Source of the DNA: Candidatus Trichofilum aggregatum | GTDB lineage: Bacteria > Chloroflexota > Anaerolineae > Promineifilales > Promineifilaceae | Assembly (NCBI GenBank): GCA_016716885.1 | Contig: JADJUV010000011.1 | Span: forward strand, 1-64,000 | DNA: 64,000 nt | Reading direction: 5' to 3' | Shown here: positions 1 through 9,482 of the stretch, piece after piece | Numbering within the stretch: position 1 is the first letter of the stretch | Layout: each line of letters starts with the position of its first letter | Position numbers and translations under genes: made by a program | Notes under the pieces: model-generated | Seen by the model: the letters and a program-made list of their open reading frames with translations, nothing else | Databases searched by the model: none | Told to the model about the DNA's origin: nothing

Positions 1-1770
1 ATTGACGGTGAAGGTTCCTCGTAACGCCCGGTCTGTTCGCCGTGAACGATGACTGTTTGGCTGAGTGACAGTAGCAGGCAAAACATCCCGGCTGAAGGTG
101 ATGGCGAGAGGGTGAGGTCTGGGGGATGGGAAGCTGTTGTGGCCGGGGGGGTGAAGGTGTTGGCCTGAAGGGCGTGAGCATAAGCCTGGTTGTTTTTTGG
201 GGCAGAGGTCTTGGTTCGCGACACGATCTCCGCCACATTCCCAGTATCTCACCGCAAATGTTCCCCGACCCGAATCACGCCACCACTCCGCACGGCGGAC
301 AACGGGGCCACCGGCCAGGCCAGGTTGGTCCCGACAACCGGTGATCACTGTTCCACTACTGTTAACAGTGACATTGCTTAAAGTCGAATTGAGGGTATCG
401 GTTATCGTTGCCCCTATGACAAGATCAGGCCCAATGTTGGTGTAAGTCAGGGTGTAGGTAATGATTTGCCCATTCACCTGAGCTGTCTGGTGCATGGCCT
501 AGATCAGCCTGTGGTTTGTTGAACCAGACCTGATTCGGTGCTTCAAAAAATGGGCTGTTCATTGATCCAATCCCACTCCATGTACCTTACCAACAAAAGC
601 GTCCAGTGTCCCATCTCCGTTGAGATCACCCAAAGCAATGGCCGGGCTGTAACCCTGGCCAAGTGCCTGGTAGGAGTCGGTCAGAACGCCATTACCATCA
701 TTGAACCAAACGCCATTGTCCTCATAATCGGTCCATGTGCCGCCGAAAGGGTGGTTGATATACGCATCCAGATCGCCATCGCCATCCAGATCGCCCAGAG
801 CCATTGCCCCAATCGGCTGATAGCCTATAGCCTGACCGCTGTTGCTAAACGTACCATTGCCATTATTGAACCAGATTTGAGCGGAACAAATGCTGCAATC
901 GCCCGGTCCCAGAAGGGCATCTTTATCCCCATCTCCATCCAAATCGCCTATCACACCTGACAGCATATTGGCACCACCAAAGGGCTGACCGCTGTCCATA
1001 AATTGCCCCAACGATCCTCCCTGGTTGCCGCCCATGTTCCACAAAATTTTCCGCGGGGTTATGGCATCCAGGTCGTTATCGCTATCTATATCAGCCAATT
1101 CAATGTCATAAAGTGTGCCTAATGTTTGCCCACTATCAACAAATAAACCATTGCCCTGGTTGAGCCAGAGACGACTACTGCTTGAGAAGGCATAAGCAAT
1201 GAATGCATCTGTGTCGTTATCGCCATCTACATCACCCAGGGGCTAAACCGGCCGGATCAGATAAATTGGGACCAAGCGGTTGTCGCTATCAGTAAACTGT
1301 CACGATCCATTATTCAACCAGATCATCGCTCCGCCCAAAATGGGATTCCGGGGCATATTGACGACAAAAACGTCCAAGTCGCTGTCACCATCCAGATCAG
1401 CCAGGGCCACATCGCCTGTGTACTCGTTACCGAGGCTTTGACCGTTGCTGACGAAGCGGCCGCGACCATCATTGAGCCAGACTTCATTGGGTTGAGGTTG
1501 GCCATTGTCCAGCATACAAACCGTTGCCACAAAGGCATCCAGGTCGCCATCCCCATCCAAATCGCCCAGAGCCACGCCCCAACTATCGCCATTGCCCAGA
1601 CGTTGGCCGCTATCGGTGAAGAAACCACTACCGGCCCCCGCTCGTTGTGGGGTGGATGAGGAAGGGATGGGGTGCGACGCGGCCGCGTTCCCCCAGCGCA
1701 ACACCCCCACCAATAAAACAAATGCACCCATCAGGCTCATACTCAAAACAAATAAACGGCGGTTCATCAA
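1..1770 (-). pseudogene. Decayed FG-GAP/VCBS repeat surface protein with DUF11-like and Ig-like tail
   Basis: The start (about 1770) encodes a signal-peptide-like N-terminus followed by FG-GAP/VCBS repeats with the calcium-binding motif LGDLDGDGDLDA and the linker WLNDG, as in secreted beta-propellers. The same frame carries a TGA at 1300-1302 and a TAG at 1243-1245, yet repeats continue on both sides (for example IGDLDGDGDKDALLG near 900). A further TGA lies at 559-561. Beyond it, after a frame change, the sequence reads like a DUF11 domain (ITYTLTYTNIGPDLVIG) and then an Ig-like/SbsA-like segment (VIVHGEQTGRYE), running off the left edge. At least three interruptions mean it cannot make one protein as given. 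Point stops argue for real decay more than the homopolymer shifts seen elsewhere do. Role by family: extracellular or cell-surface protein. Confidence 0.75.
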
Positions 1771-1934
1771 TAAACTCCTTTTTTGTGACTCATAGTGGCA
1801 ACAATAACATCCAGAAATTCGGCCAAATTATGATGCTGGGGAAAGAAAAGCATGGTCATGGTAACAAGTGAGCTTATTGTAGAGTTGAGGCAGCACTCAG
1901 CCAATAGGATATGATGGATGACCCCGCCACTAAC

Positions 1935-1966
1935 AAAAAAAGCCCGGTTGTACGAACCAGGCTTTT
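1935..1966 (-). terminator. Rho-independent terminator of the liv/acyl-CoA ligase operon
   Basis: On the minus strand an AAGCCTGGTT / AACCGGGCTT stem (one mismatch) with a short loop is followed by a run of seven T. It lies about 28 bases after the stop of the LLM oxidoreductase gene, so it closes the long minus-strand operon. Confidence 0.85.
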
Positions 1967-1993
1967 CCGATGGGCTTCAGCAAAATACGAAGG

Positions 1994-3010
1994 TCAACTG
2001 GCTTTCATGGCCGCAATCGTTCGACGCCAGGCATCGTCTTTTTCACCTGGCACAAAGGCCAGATAGTAACCAATTCGATCCAGCCGGTCGCCATATTTTT
2101 GTTTGATGAGGTGGGGAATCTCGGCCCAGGTTCCGCGCAAGGCAAACTCAGCCAGGATGTCATCGGTAATCAGCGAGGGCATTTCGGTCCAGCGGCCGCG
2201 AGCCGCCATGCGCCGTAACTCCTGAGCCACACTCTGCCAGCCGTGCAATTCAGTGATAATGGCATACGCCGGGGTGCTCATGTAGAAGGAAATCTGTTGC
2301 CGGGCATAGGCTTCGTACTGGGCCGATTGTTCATCATCGGTGGGGATAGCAAAGATGGCCGTGTTGAGGGTGATGGCCGAACGGTCGCGGCCGCTTAACT
2401 GCAACCCTTCTTCGACCGCCGGAAGCACCAGTTCATCCAGATATTTGCGCGTGTGCAGGGCGTGGATGTGCAGGCCATCACAAATTTCCCCGGCCAGGCG
2501 GCACATGAGTTTATTCACACCGGATACATAAATGGGGATGTGGGGATAGTCGTGCGGGCCGGGATCAAAAAATGGGGTCATCAAATCGTGGCGGAAAAAT
2601 TCCCCCTGAAATTTGAGCGGCACACCGTATTGCCAGCAATCCCAAAACGCCCGCATCGCCAGGATGGTCTCGCGCATCTTCTGGGCCGGTTTCTCCCAGG
2701 TCATGCCAAACCGCCGCTCAATATGACCTTTAACTTGTGTACCAAGACCGATGACGACGCGGCCGCGAGACAATTTCGCCAGCCCCCACCCCGTATAGGC
2801 CAACACCGCCGGGCTACGCGGGAAGGCCACGGCAATGGCCGTGCCCAACGTCATTTTCTGGCTATGCTCCGCCGCCAACGTCAGCCCCAAAAACGGATCA
2901 TTGGTCGTCTCCGCCAGCCAGAAGCCATCAAAACCGATGTCTTCCGCCGCCTGCACATAACGCGGCAACTCCGCCAGGTCAAAATTGAGAAGGGTTACGT
3001 CGAATTTCAT
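1994..3010 (-). CDS. LLM class F420/FMN-dependent oxidoreductase (TIGR03617-like)
   Basis: The 338-residue protein has a luciferase-like monooxygenase TIM barrel. It starts MKFDVTLLNFDLAELPRYVQ, has the early motif GFDGFWLAETTNDPF, then GLGTQVKGHIERRFGM and IYVSGVNKLMCRLAGE. The pattern matches the F420-dependent LLM group TIGR03617 in length and motif order, and those enzymes are cytosolic. The substrate is unknown. It is the last gene of an operon with two CoA ligases and a Liv-type importer, so it may act on the imported and activated compound or a breakdown product; that is inference. The ATG at 3010 is the first in frame and 60 bases separate it from the PaaK-like gene. Confidence 0.85.
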   Translation of the reverse strand: MKFDVTLLNFDLAELPRYVQAAEDIGFDGFWLAETTNDPFLGLTLAAEHSQKMTLGTAIAVAFPRSPAVLAYTGWGLAKLSRGRVVIGLGTQVKGHIERRFGMTWEKPAQKMRETILAMRAFWDCWQYGVPLKFQGEFFRHDLMTPFFDPGPHDYPHIPIYVSGVNKLMCRLAGEICDGLHIHALHTRKYLDELVLPAVEEGLQLSGRDRSAITLNTAIFAIPTDDEQSAQYEAYARQQISFYMSTPAYAIITELHGWQSVAQELRRMAARGRWTEMPSLITDDILAEFALRGTWAEIPHLIKQKYGDRLDRIGYYLAFVPGEKDDAWRRTIAAMKAS

Positions 3011-3017
3011 TTTAGCT

Positions 3018-3070
3018 ATCTGGCGGCTGGCCGTTGGCTGCTAGCGACTAACCGCCAACGGCTAGCGGCT
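3018..3070. repeat. Short palindromic word repeat between LLM and paaK-like genes
   Basis: The spacer repeats the words GGCTAGCGGC, GCCGTTGGC and GCCAACGGC in both orientations and can fold back on itself. The same vocabulary recurs inside the DUF2877 gene near 57360-57385, which marks it as one of the dispersed word repeats of this genome. Confidence 0.6.
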
Positions 3071-4292
3071 CACTCCCATTGTCGTTGATCAAAAACACCT
3101 GGCTCTTTGGGATCAATCGTGCCTGGCACAAGAAATTCTACCCGGTCGGCCTTGACGCGGTAGGCGGCCTGGAACACTGCCAGAATCTGTTGGGCCAACG
3201 CCTCGGAGCCTTGCCCCCCTTCTACCTCAACCCGCAGGGTCACATCATCACGCAGGTCGGGCCGGGTGATGATGACCTGGGTGGCGAGGAGAGAGGGAAT
3301 GGCCGCGGCCGCGAACCGCACCTGATTGGGATGCACAAACATGCCGCGCACCTTCACCGCATCCCCCCGCCGCCCCACCAGAATAATGCCCCGCTCTTCC
3401 TGGCGGCTCTGGCCCGGTTTGGGGTCCACATTGACCGCCATATCTCCCGTGCCAAACCGGATGAGTGGGTACATGCGGCTAAAATTCGTCACCACAATCT
3501 CCCCTACCTCACCGGGGCCAACGTCCTGCCCTGTGTCCGGGTCTACCACCTGGATAATTGGCTCGGCCATTAGTTGCATATCCATCGCCGCCGTCTTGCC
3601 CATCGCCAGAATGCCAAATTCAGCCGTGCCATAGGCATTCGTCACCGTCAGGCCATAACTTTCCAGCCGCGCCCGCAAACCGGGTGGTAAAGGTTCGGCG
3701 GAAACGGTGGCCTTCCGTATCTTAAAATCACGCCGGAAATCCAGCCCCATCTCTTCCGCCTTTTGAATCAAGCTCATTAAAAAGCTGGGTGTACCAATAT
3801 AACCGGTAGCCCCTAAATCCTGGGCCATTTTAAGCTGGAGATCACTGTTGCCCGTTCCCGCCGGTAACACGGTACAGCCCAGCTTCACCAATGCCGTGTC
3901 AAACAGATACCCTGCCGGAACCAGGTGATAGGAGAGGCTCATCAGGACAATATCACCGGGGACAAAACCACACTGACGCATGATCGCGGCCGCGTCATCC
4001 CATTCCGGATCATCAGGGTTGGGGCAGGCTCGTATAAAGGGCCGGGGGAGAGAAAAATGCGGGAAATTTTATGGAGCGGAACCGCCAGCATCCCGCCGAA
4101 AGGGGGATTGGCCTGCTGAATGGCTAAGGCTTCATCTTTGGTCATCACCGGTATCTGGCTCAGATCAGCAATGGTCTGAATATTTTCCGGTTTTAAGCCG
4201 AACCCGGCCAACCGCTGCTTGAATACAGGTGAATGCTCATAGGCATGAGCCACGGTATTTTTTAAGGCTTCGTCTAATGATTGATGTGTCAT
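3070..4292 (-). CDS. PaaK-like phenylacetate-CoA ligase family protein, frameshifted
   Basis: Two overlapping reading frames together make one AMP-forming CoA ligase of about 408 residues, typical for the phenylacetate-CoA ligase family. The first (from 4292) starts MTHQSLDEALKNTVAHAYEH and reaches ISRIFLSPGPLYEPAP. The second carries GFVPGDIVLMSLSYHLVPAG, the adenylate-binding motif VTNAYGTAEFGILAMG and VGRRGDAVKVRGMFVHPNQV. The frames join near 4020 in a run of four C where one base appears missing; the joined protein would read EPAPNPDDPEWDDAAAI. It would activate an aromatic or other carboxylic acid to its CoA thioester in the cytosol. It sits between livF and the LLM oxidoreductase. Sequence error or a recent mutation would explain the break equally well. 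Confidence 0.8.
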
Positions 4293-4295
4293 AGG

Positions 4296-4336
4296 GAGTT
4301 TTGAGTTTCGAGTTTCAGGTTTCGAGTTTCAGGGCA
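4296..4336. repeat. GTTTCGAGT-type nonamer tandem repeat
   Basis: The spacer between livF and the PaaK-like gene consists of degenerate copies of a nine-base word (GTTTCGAGT / GTTTCAGGT). The same word occurs at 28310-28342, 37420-37492 and, in coding sequence, at 35600-35645 and 57297-57350. Confidence 0.7.
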
Positions 4337-4368
4337 CTTTGTCGCCCCATCGCCGTATCTGTCGCCCA

Positions 4369-5160
4369 TCACCCCAGCCAGCGTTTGCGCCGTTTGTAAT
4401 GTTTAACATCGCGGTAGCTTTTGCGTTCACCGAGGTGGGTGAGGCCCAGGTAGAACTCTTTGATGTCGGCGTTTTCGGCCAATTGCGCGGCCGCGCCGTC
4501 TAGCACCACCCGCCCCGTTTCCATCACATAAGCATAGGTAGCCGCTCGCAGGGCCACATTGGCATTTTGTTCCACCACCAAAATTGAAACCCCTGATTCC
4601 TCGTTATACCGCTTAATCATGCCGAAAATATCGCGTACCAGGAGTGGGGCTAACCCTAAAGAGGGTTCATCCAACAACAGCAAACGTGGTTCAGCCATAA
4701 GGGCGCGACCAATCGCCACCATCTGCTGTTCACCCCCGGAGAGATAACCAGCCGTGCGCTGGCGCAGATTCACCAATTGGGGGAAATAATGGTACACCTG
4801 CTCTAACAGACGAGGAACATTGGCCCGACCATGCAACAACGCCCCAGTGCGTAAATTCTCCTCGGTCGTTAAATGCACAAACAAGCGACGCCCTTCGAGC
4901 ACCTGCACAATACCCAGACGGGAGATTTCTTCGGCGGGTAATTTATCCAGGCGGACGCCATCAAACTCAATACTACCTCGTGTCACATTGCCATTTTCTC
5001 GACCCAACAGGCCAGAAATTGCCTTGAGGGTCGTCGTTTTGCCCGCCCCATTGGCTCCCAGTAGAGAAACGATCTGCCCTTTTTCTACCTGCAAGGAGAC
5101 ACCCCGCAAAACCAGGATGACATCGCTATAAACGACTTCAATGTTGTTCAGTTTGAGCAT
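4369..5160 (-). CDS. livF: Branched-chain amino acid-type ABC transporter ATPase LivF
   Basis: This ABC ATPase of about 263 residues has Walker A LLGANGAGKTTTLKA, signature YLSGGEQQMVAIGRAL, Walker B LLLLDEPSLGLAP and the H-loop-region sequence ILVVEQNANVAL, where the usual histidine is replaced as in LivF. The start chosen is the ATG at 5160 (MLKLNNIEVVYSDVI); an upstream GTG-type start would add eight non-conserved residues. The C-terminus extends past the usual LivF end with a basic tail (HYKRRKRWLG). With livG, livH, livM and livK it forms a complete importer of the HAAT family, acting at the inner face of the membrane. Confidence 0.93.
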   Translation of the reverse strand: MLKLNNIEVVYSDVILVLRGVSLQVEKGQIVSLLGANGAGKTTTLKAISGLLGRENGNVTRGSIEFDGVRLDKLPAEEISRLGIVQVLEGRRLFVHLTTEENLRTGALLHGRANVPRLLEQVYHYFPQLVNLRQRTAGYLSGGEQQMVAIGRALMAEPRLLLLDEPSLGLAPLLVRDIFGMIKRYNEESGVSILVVEQNANVALRAATYAYVMETGRVVLDGAAAQLAENADIKEFYLGLTHLGERKSYRDVKHYKRRKRWLG

Positions 5161-5174
5161 GGTGATGGGGGAAG

Positions 5175-5332
5175 TGCCTGGCACGGGTTATTGAAGATTT
5201 CCCAAATAACACTGACATAGAGAGGAGTGAACACGCCCACGTGCGAACGGGTGTACACCACGCGGCACGTAGGCGTGCCTTACTCCTCAATACCAGTATT
5301 AATTTGTTAAGCCTCAAAACCTGTACCAGGCA
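5175..5332. repeat. MITE-like imperfect palindrome, family A, copy 1
   Basis: The spacer between livF and livK folds into a nearly full-length inverted repeat. The outer arms are GTGCCTGGCACGGGTT and AACCTGTACCAGGCAC, and the inner arms are GAGGAGTGAACACGCC and GGCGTGCCTTACTCCTC. It encodes nothing. A clear homologue in opposite orientation is at 47661-47787 and a diverged third copy at 42318-42386. Conserved ends with a variable centre suggest a non-autonomous mobile element or an expressed structured RNA. Confidence 0.75.
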
Positions 5333-5375
5333 CAAACAAGTTACAACTTATGCGCGTTCATCAGCCATAAGAAAT

Positions 5376-5431
5376 CTCACGCCAAGAACGCCAAGACAAA
5401 ACCTTTGCGTTCTTGGCGCCTTGGCGTGAGT
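5376..5431. repeat. CGCCAAG-type dispersed palindrome
   Basis: A hairpin is formed by CTCACGCCAAGAACGCCAAG and its near complement CTTGGCGCCTTGGCGTGAG around an AT-rich loop. It ends a few bases before the livK stop codon and may also act as a processing or attenuation structure between livK and livF. Similar CGCCAAG palindromes are known as dispersed repeats in various bacteria. Confidence 0.65.
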
Positions 5432-5436
5432 GATCT

Positions 5437-6945
5437 CTATTCGCTGAAATTATCAGCCGGGCGCAGGTCTGGGGTGGCGGTCCAGTCCTGGAGCATGATG
5501 AACTGTCCACCCTGTACCTGGCGAATCTGCGCCTGATGTGGGGAACGGTTATCGCCGGAGAAGTCAACCTTCATAACACCATCCAACACGTCGGTCTCAC
5601 CCAAAGAAATCAGGGCTTCATAAACGGCCTGGCCGTTCAAGGCATCAAAACCCACGGTGTCAATGGCTTTCTCAATGGCCATCACGGCCAGGTCCACACC
5701 AGCAGCCGTGAGCAGATAACCCACACCGCGCTCGGCCTGGGTGCGGCTGTTTTCCGTAAAAACGCCATCCACATATTGAACACCGGCGTTATCCGCATCG
5801 TTCCAGTACAGGTAGGGGAAGGGGCACATTAACCCTTCAACCAGCGCCGGATCAGTAACGAAGGCATAGGTTGCCAGGTCACAGGCCCAGTTGTTGGCCC
5901 CAAAGAGGAAGCTTTCACGTAGACCTAAACTGCCCATACCATTGAGAATAGCGGCGGGGCCGAAGGCCAGGGAATTGGTATAGATAACGTTGGCGCCAGC
6001 GGCCTGAGCATTGAGGATAGCCGTGGTGGCATCAGCCTGGGGGGAAGGTTCGATATTTTCGCTCAGAACGATTTCCACACCCAAACTTTCAGCGTAGGCA
6101 ATAGCTTCGGGGGTGTAAGCTCCCTGGCCGTAAGCGGTAGGCCAACTGATGTAGGCCAGTTTGATGTCGTCACCAGCCCCGGCGGGTTTGACGGTTTCCC
6201 AGTTGGCGGTGATGTAATCAAGGAACAGGGCAAACTGGTCAGGGTAGATGGGGGCATAACCGAAGGTGTAACCTGATTCCGGACCATAGAAGGCTACGGC
6301 ACTCAAACCGGCGGCCAGGTTGGGAATCTGATCTTCAGCGAAGCGACTGGCTAAAGCCTCACCATCACCAGAACCATAGGTGAACATGACGAGCACATTG
6401 TCATCTTCACTGGTGAAACGGTCATAGGCGGCCACAGCATTGTCTATGTTGCTCTGGGTATCCTGGAATTCGAGGACAATTTCGGCTCCACGGATGCCAC
6501 CATTGGCGTTGATGGCGGCGACGGCGTCATTGAAGCCGTTGATCAGGGGGGCGGTGATACCAGCCAGGGGGCCAGAGAGGTCACCGAAGTGGTAGAAGGT
6601 GATGGTTTCGCCTTCCAGGTTGTCGGTGCGTAATTCGGGTTCGGCAGTGGCGGCGATTTCGGTCGCGGCCGCTTCAACGGTCGGCGCCACTTCTTCAATG
6701 GCGGCGGCGGCTTCGGTCGCGGCCGCGTTCACTTCATCGGCATTGGCAGTGGCCGCAGCGACAACTTCGGTTGCGGCCGCGTTCACTTCATCGGCGGCAG
6801 TCGTCAAAGCCGCATTCACTTCTGGGGCCGCATCCGTGGCGGCCGATTCCACCGTCTGTTGCACATCTTCTACGGGCGTACTACAAGCAGCCAGGATAAA
6901 CACCAACATCAAAGTCAGTAACAGCACAAGCTTATTTTTCTTCAT
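5437..6945 (-). CDS. livK: Branched-chain amino acid-type ABC transporter substrate-binding lipoprotein LivK
   Basis: The 502-residue protein has a lipoprotein signal peptide with lipobox LAAC (Cys21), an alanine-rich linker of about 80 residues and then a type I periplasmic binding fold (ITFYHFGDLSGPLAGITAPL, VLEFQDTQSNIDNAV). It captures the substrate outside the cell for LivHM. The linker is built from near-repeats of DEVNAAATE; three GCGGCCGC octamers fall within about 110 bases here (6662-6780), so the low complexity is partly that motif. The start is firm: AAGGAG lies nine bases before ATG at 6945. A 174-base gap upstream, with no hairpin I can identify, could hold an internal promoter, since binding proteins are often expressed above the rest of the operon. 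The family carries amino acids, urea, amides and aromatic acids, so the substrate is open. Confidence 0.92.
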   Translation of the reverse strand: MKKNKLVLLLTLMLVFILAACSTPVEDVQQTVESAATDAAPEVNAALTTAADEVNAAATEVVAAATANADEVNAAATEAAAAIEEVAPTVEAAATEIAATAEPELRTDNLEGETITFYHFGDLSGPLAGITAPLINGFNDAVAAINANGGIRGAEIVLEFQDTQSNIDNAVAAYDRFTSEDDNVLVMFTYGSGDGEALASRFAEDQIPNLAAGLSAVAFYGPESGYTFGYAPIYPDQFALFLDYITANWETVKPAGAGDDIKLAYISWPTAYGQGAYTPEAIAYAESLGVEIVLSENIEPSPQADATTAILNAQAAGANVIYTNSLAFGPAAILNGMGSLGLRESFLFGANNWACDLATYAFVTDPALVEGLMCPFPYLYWNDADNAGVQYVDGVFTENSRTQAERGVGYLLTAAGVDLAVMAIEKAIDTVGFDALNGQAVYEALISLGETDVLDGVMKVDFSGDNRSPHQAQIRQVQGGQFIMLQDWTATPDLRPADNFSE

Positions 6946-7119
6946 CTCAAAGTCTCCTTCTCCAAACTAAAAATTTGTCTGGTCAAACAGGCAAAAACAA
7001 TGGTACACACTCCTCTGTCAGGCATCACCTCCTCAAGAAAGTTATGGGGACATGCGTCCATTAGTATATAGGCTTGTTGGCTGTCGGTAACGTACTAATA
7101 GACGAATAGACCAATATAC

Positions 7120-8244
7120 TTATCTGGCAAACGGCCTGAGCCGCCAGGCGGCTTTGATAAGTGTCCAGCGATAAGCCAAACCACGGGGTTCAAAAACCAG
7201 GAAAAGCGCCAGCGCCAGACCAAAAATCAATGGGTACATCGCCGCCCCCACCCCACCGGCATTGTTGGGGAACCAACGAATGACAATAGGTGTGATAACC
7301 GTGGCAAACTCTTCCAATAATAAAATAAAAGTCGCTCCCAGAATAGGCCCAATACTGGTACCCAACCCACCCACAATCAACATACCCAGAAAAAGGATGG
7401 AATCGTTGAGATTTTGTGTTTCCGAGTTCAAATGGCGCAGGTTATGAGCCAACAAAGAGCCAGCAATACCCGCATAAACAGCCGCCAGAAAAAAGGCCCG
7501 CAACTTATAACCAAACAGGTTAATCCCCAACAGTTCAGCGGCTAAATCATTGTCACGCACGGAAATAAACGCTCGCCCCAGGCGGCTACGGGCAATATTG
7601 TGAGCAATAATGGTGGTGATTATCACCACCGTAAGGGTGATATAAATAAACTGGGACGCCGTCGAAAAAACATATTCACATTTTCCCGTCGCCGGGTTAA
7701 ACAATGTGCCCAAGAAACATTGCTGGGCAATGACCGGCAGGCGCAGAACCGGAACCGGCACGTTCAGCCCTTGTGTGCCATTCAGTACCGTTTTGAAGGC
7801 GTTACGCAAAAACCAGGGCACAATAAATTGGGCGCTGAGGGTCGCCATCACCAGATAAAACCCTTTTACCCGCAATGAAGGTAAACCGAAAAGCAACCCC
7901 ACCAGCCCCGCCCCTAAAGCCGCCACGGGCAAGGCCACAAAAAAGCTCCAACCGGCATTGGCAACTAACAAGGTGGAGATATAACCACCAATGGTCATAA
8001 ATGCGGCCTGCCCCAGAGAAATTTGACCGGTGTAACCGGTGAGAATGTTCAACCCTTGCACCGCAATAATGGCAATGCCAATCCGATTGATCAAGGATAT
8101 GGTGGAGGCGGAGAGATACCAGGGGGACAGATAAAGGGCGGCAATGACAGCGATGAGCAAAAAGAATTGCCAACGTTGACGCACCACACTCATATCGTGT
8201 TGGTAACTACGATCAAAATCTCCAGCGGGACGTAGAACAGCCAT
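7120..8244 (-). CDS. livM: Branched-chain amino acid-type ABC transporter permease LivM
   Basis: This is a 374-residue polytopic membrane protein with the LivM hallmark GLNILTGYTGQISLGQAAFM near residue 65 and IARSRLGRAFISVRDNDLAAELLGIN in the cytoplasmic loop that contacts the ATPase. About nine to ten hydrophobic segments are visible. An insertion around residues 180-200 (TLFNPATGKCEYVFSTAS) contains two cysteines and probably lies outside the membrane. It pairs with LivH to form the channel. It follows livH after about 80 bases of word repeats. Confidence 0.93.
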   Translation of the reverse strand: MAVLRPAGDFDRSYQHDMSVVRQRWQFFLLIAVIAALYLSPWYLSASTISLINRIGIAIIAVQGLNILTGYTGQISLGQAAFMTIGGYISTLLVANAGWSFFVALPVAALGAGLVGLLFGLPSLRVKGFYLVMATLSAQFIVPWFLRNAFKTVLNGTQGLNVPVPVLRLPVIAQQCFLGTLFNPATGKCEYVFSTASQFIYITLTVVIITTIIAHNIARSRLGRAFISVRDNDLAAELLGINLFGYKLRAFFLAAVYAGIAGSLLAHNLRHLNSETQNLNDSILFLGMLIVGGLGTSIGPILGATFILLLEEFATVITPIVIRWFPNNAGGVGAAMYPLIFGLALALFLVFEPRGLAYRWTLIKAAWRLRPFAR

Positions 8245-8249
8245 AAAAC

Positions 8250-8322
8250 CTCTTGATTTACGATTTTAGATTTACGATTGTAGATTCAGGCAATCGTAAA
8301 TCGTAAATCCACAATCTAAAAT
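8250..8322. repeat. GATTTACGATT word repeat with internal dyad
   Basis: The livH-livM spacer contains GATTTACGATTTTAGATTTA and related copies, followed by their complements (AATCGTAAATCGTAAATC). It would form a long AT-rich hairpin in RNA between two co-transcribed genes. Confidence 0.65.
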
Positions 8323-8324
8323 CC

Positions 8325-9341
8325 TCAGATTCTTTCGATGCGTTTTTGCCCAAACAGGCCATCGGGGCGGAAAACCAGGACAATGAGTAGGATGAGATAA
8401 GGAACGATGGGGGTGGCGGTGCGGATGAGGGCAGCGCTGTCTTTGCCCAGGAAAAACTGGTCGTTGGGTAGAGCGACGAGTCCCTGGGATAACCCAATGA
8501 TCAACCCACCAATAATGGCTCCGGGGATGGATTCTAGTCCACCTAACAAAACAGCCGGGAAGGCGCTCAGCACGACAATGGGTAGGCTGGAATCCAGCCC
8601 GCTGGCGGTGGCAATCAGAATGCCACCGAGGGTGGCGATGATGCCCGCGATGCCCCAGGATGTGGCAAAGACGCGGTTAATGCGGATACCGACGGCTTGA
8701 GCGGTTTCGTGGTTTTCGGCGGTGGCCCGCATTGCCAGACCAGCGTTGGTGTATTGGAAGAATATCCACAACAGGAAGACGGCTATCATGGCGACGACGA
8801 AGGACCAGACGAGGTTTTGTTTGAGGATGAGGATGGTGCAATTGGCGGCTTGCGCGGCCGCGTCGTCACCAAAGGCTAACCGGCACACGGCATCCGCGGC
8901 CGCGTTCGGGTTGCGAAAGGGTAAACCAATGCGGTACGGTGCGGCCGCGTTAAAAATCACCGGGAAGTTTCGTTGCACGGTGCCAAAAAGTAACACAACC
9001 ACCGCCTGCAAAACTTGAGCCAGAGCCAGCGTCATGAGAAGAATGGAGAGAAGCGGTTGGCCGGTTAGCGGCCGCAACGCCAGCCGTTCAATGAGCATCC
9101 CCAATAACACTGAAGTCAGCAGGGCCGCCGCAATTGCCAGTGGCAACGGCAACCCTAGTCCCCCTTCTTCGGCCGCAAACCACCACGTCGCCATCGTACC
9201 AAACAAGAGCATCTGCCCCTGGGAGAAATTAAAAATCTCCGACGACTTAAAAATCAGCACCAGCCCCAGAGCAATCAGGGCAATCGGCCCACCATTCAAA
9301 AGTCCGGTAATCGCAAATTGAGGAAGTAGTTGCCAGTTCAT
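8325..9341 (-). CDS. livH: Branched-chain amino acid-type ABC transporter permease LivH
   Basis: This is a 338-residue integral membrane permease. The N-terminus FAITGLLNGGPIALIALGLVLIFKSSEIFNF is characteristic of LivH. ATAENHETAQAVGIRINRVF is the EAA-like loop for LivG/LivF contact. The C-terminal half has GIAGIIATLGGILIATASGL and a run of helices to RPDGLFGQKRIERI, a common LivH ending. A short insertion (residues about 140-165) carries three GCGGCCGC octamers at 8850-8945 and reads as an alanine-rich external loop. Confidence 0.93.
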   Translation of the reverse strand: MNWQLLPQFAITGLLNGGPIALIALGLVLIFKSSEIFNFSQGQMLLFGTMATWWFAAEEGGLGLPLPLAIAAALLTSVLLGMLIERLALRPLTGQPLLSILLMTLALAQVLQAVVVLLFGTVQRNFPVIFNAAAPYRIGLPFRNPNAAADAVCRLAFGDDAAAQAANCTILILKQNLVWSFVVAMIAVFLLWIFFQYTNAGLAMRATAENHETAQAVGIRINRVFATSWGIAGIIATLGGILIATASGLDSSLPIVVLSAFPAVLLGGLESIPGAIIGGLIIGLSQGLVALPNDQFFLGKDSAALIRTATPIVPYLILLIVLVFRPDGLFGQKRIERI

Positions 9342-9482
9342 AGGAAATTATGAATTACGAAGAATGAATTGTGAAAAATGAGTCCACTGAAGAAGCCGAA
9401 GCCGAATTTCCTCGGTGACTTTGGTCTTGGCCGTGAATTTTTCAGTAACCTCAAAAATGTCGATTCATCCTTCATAACTTCT

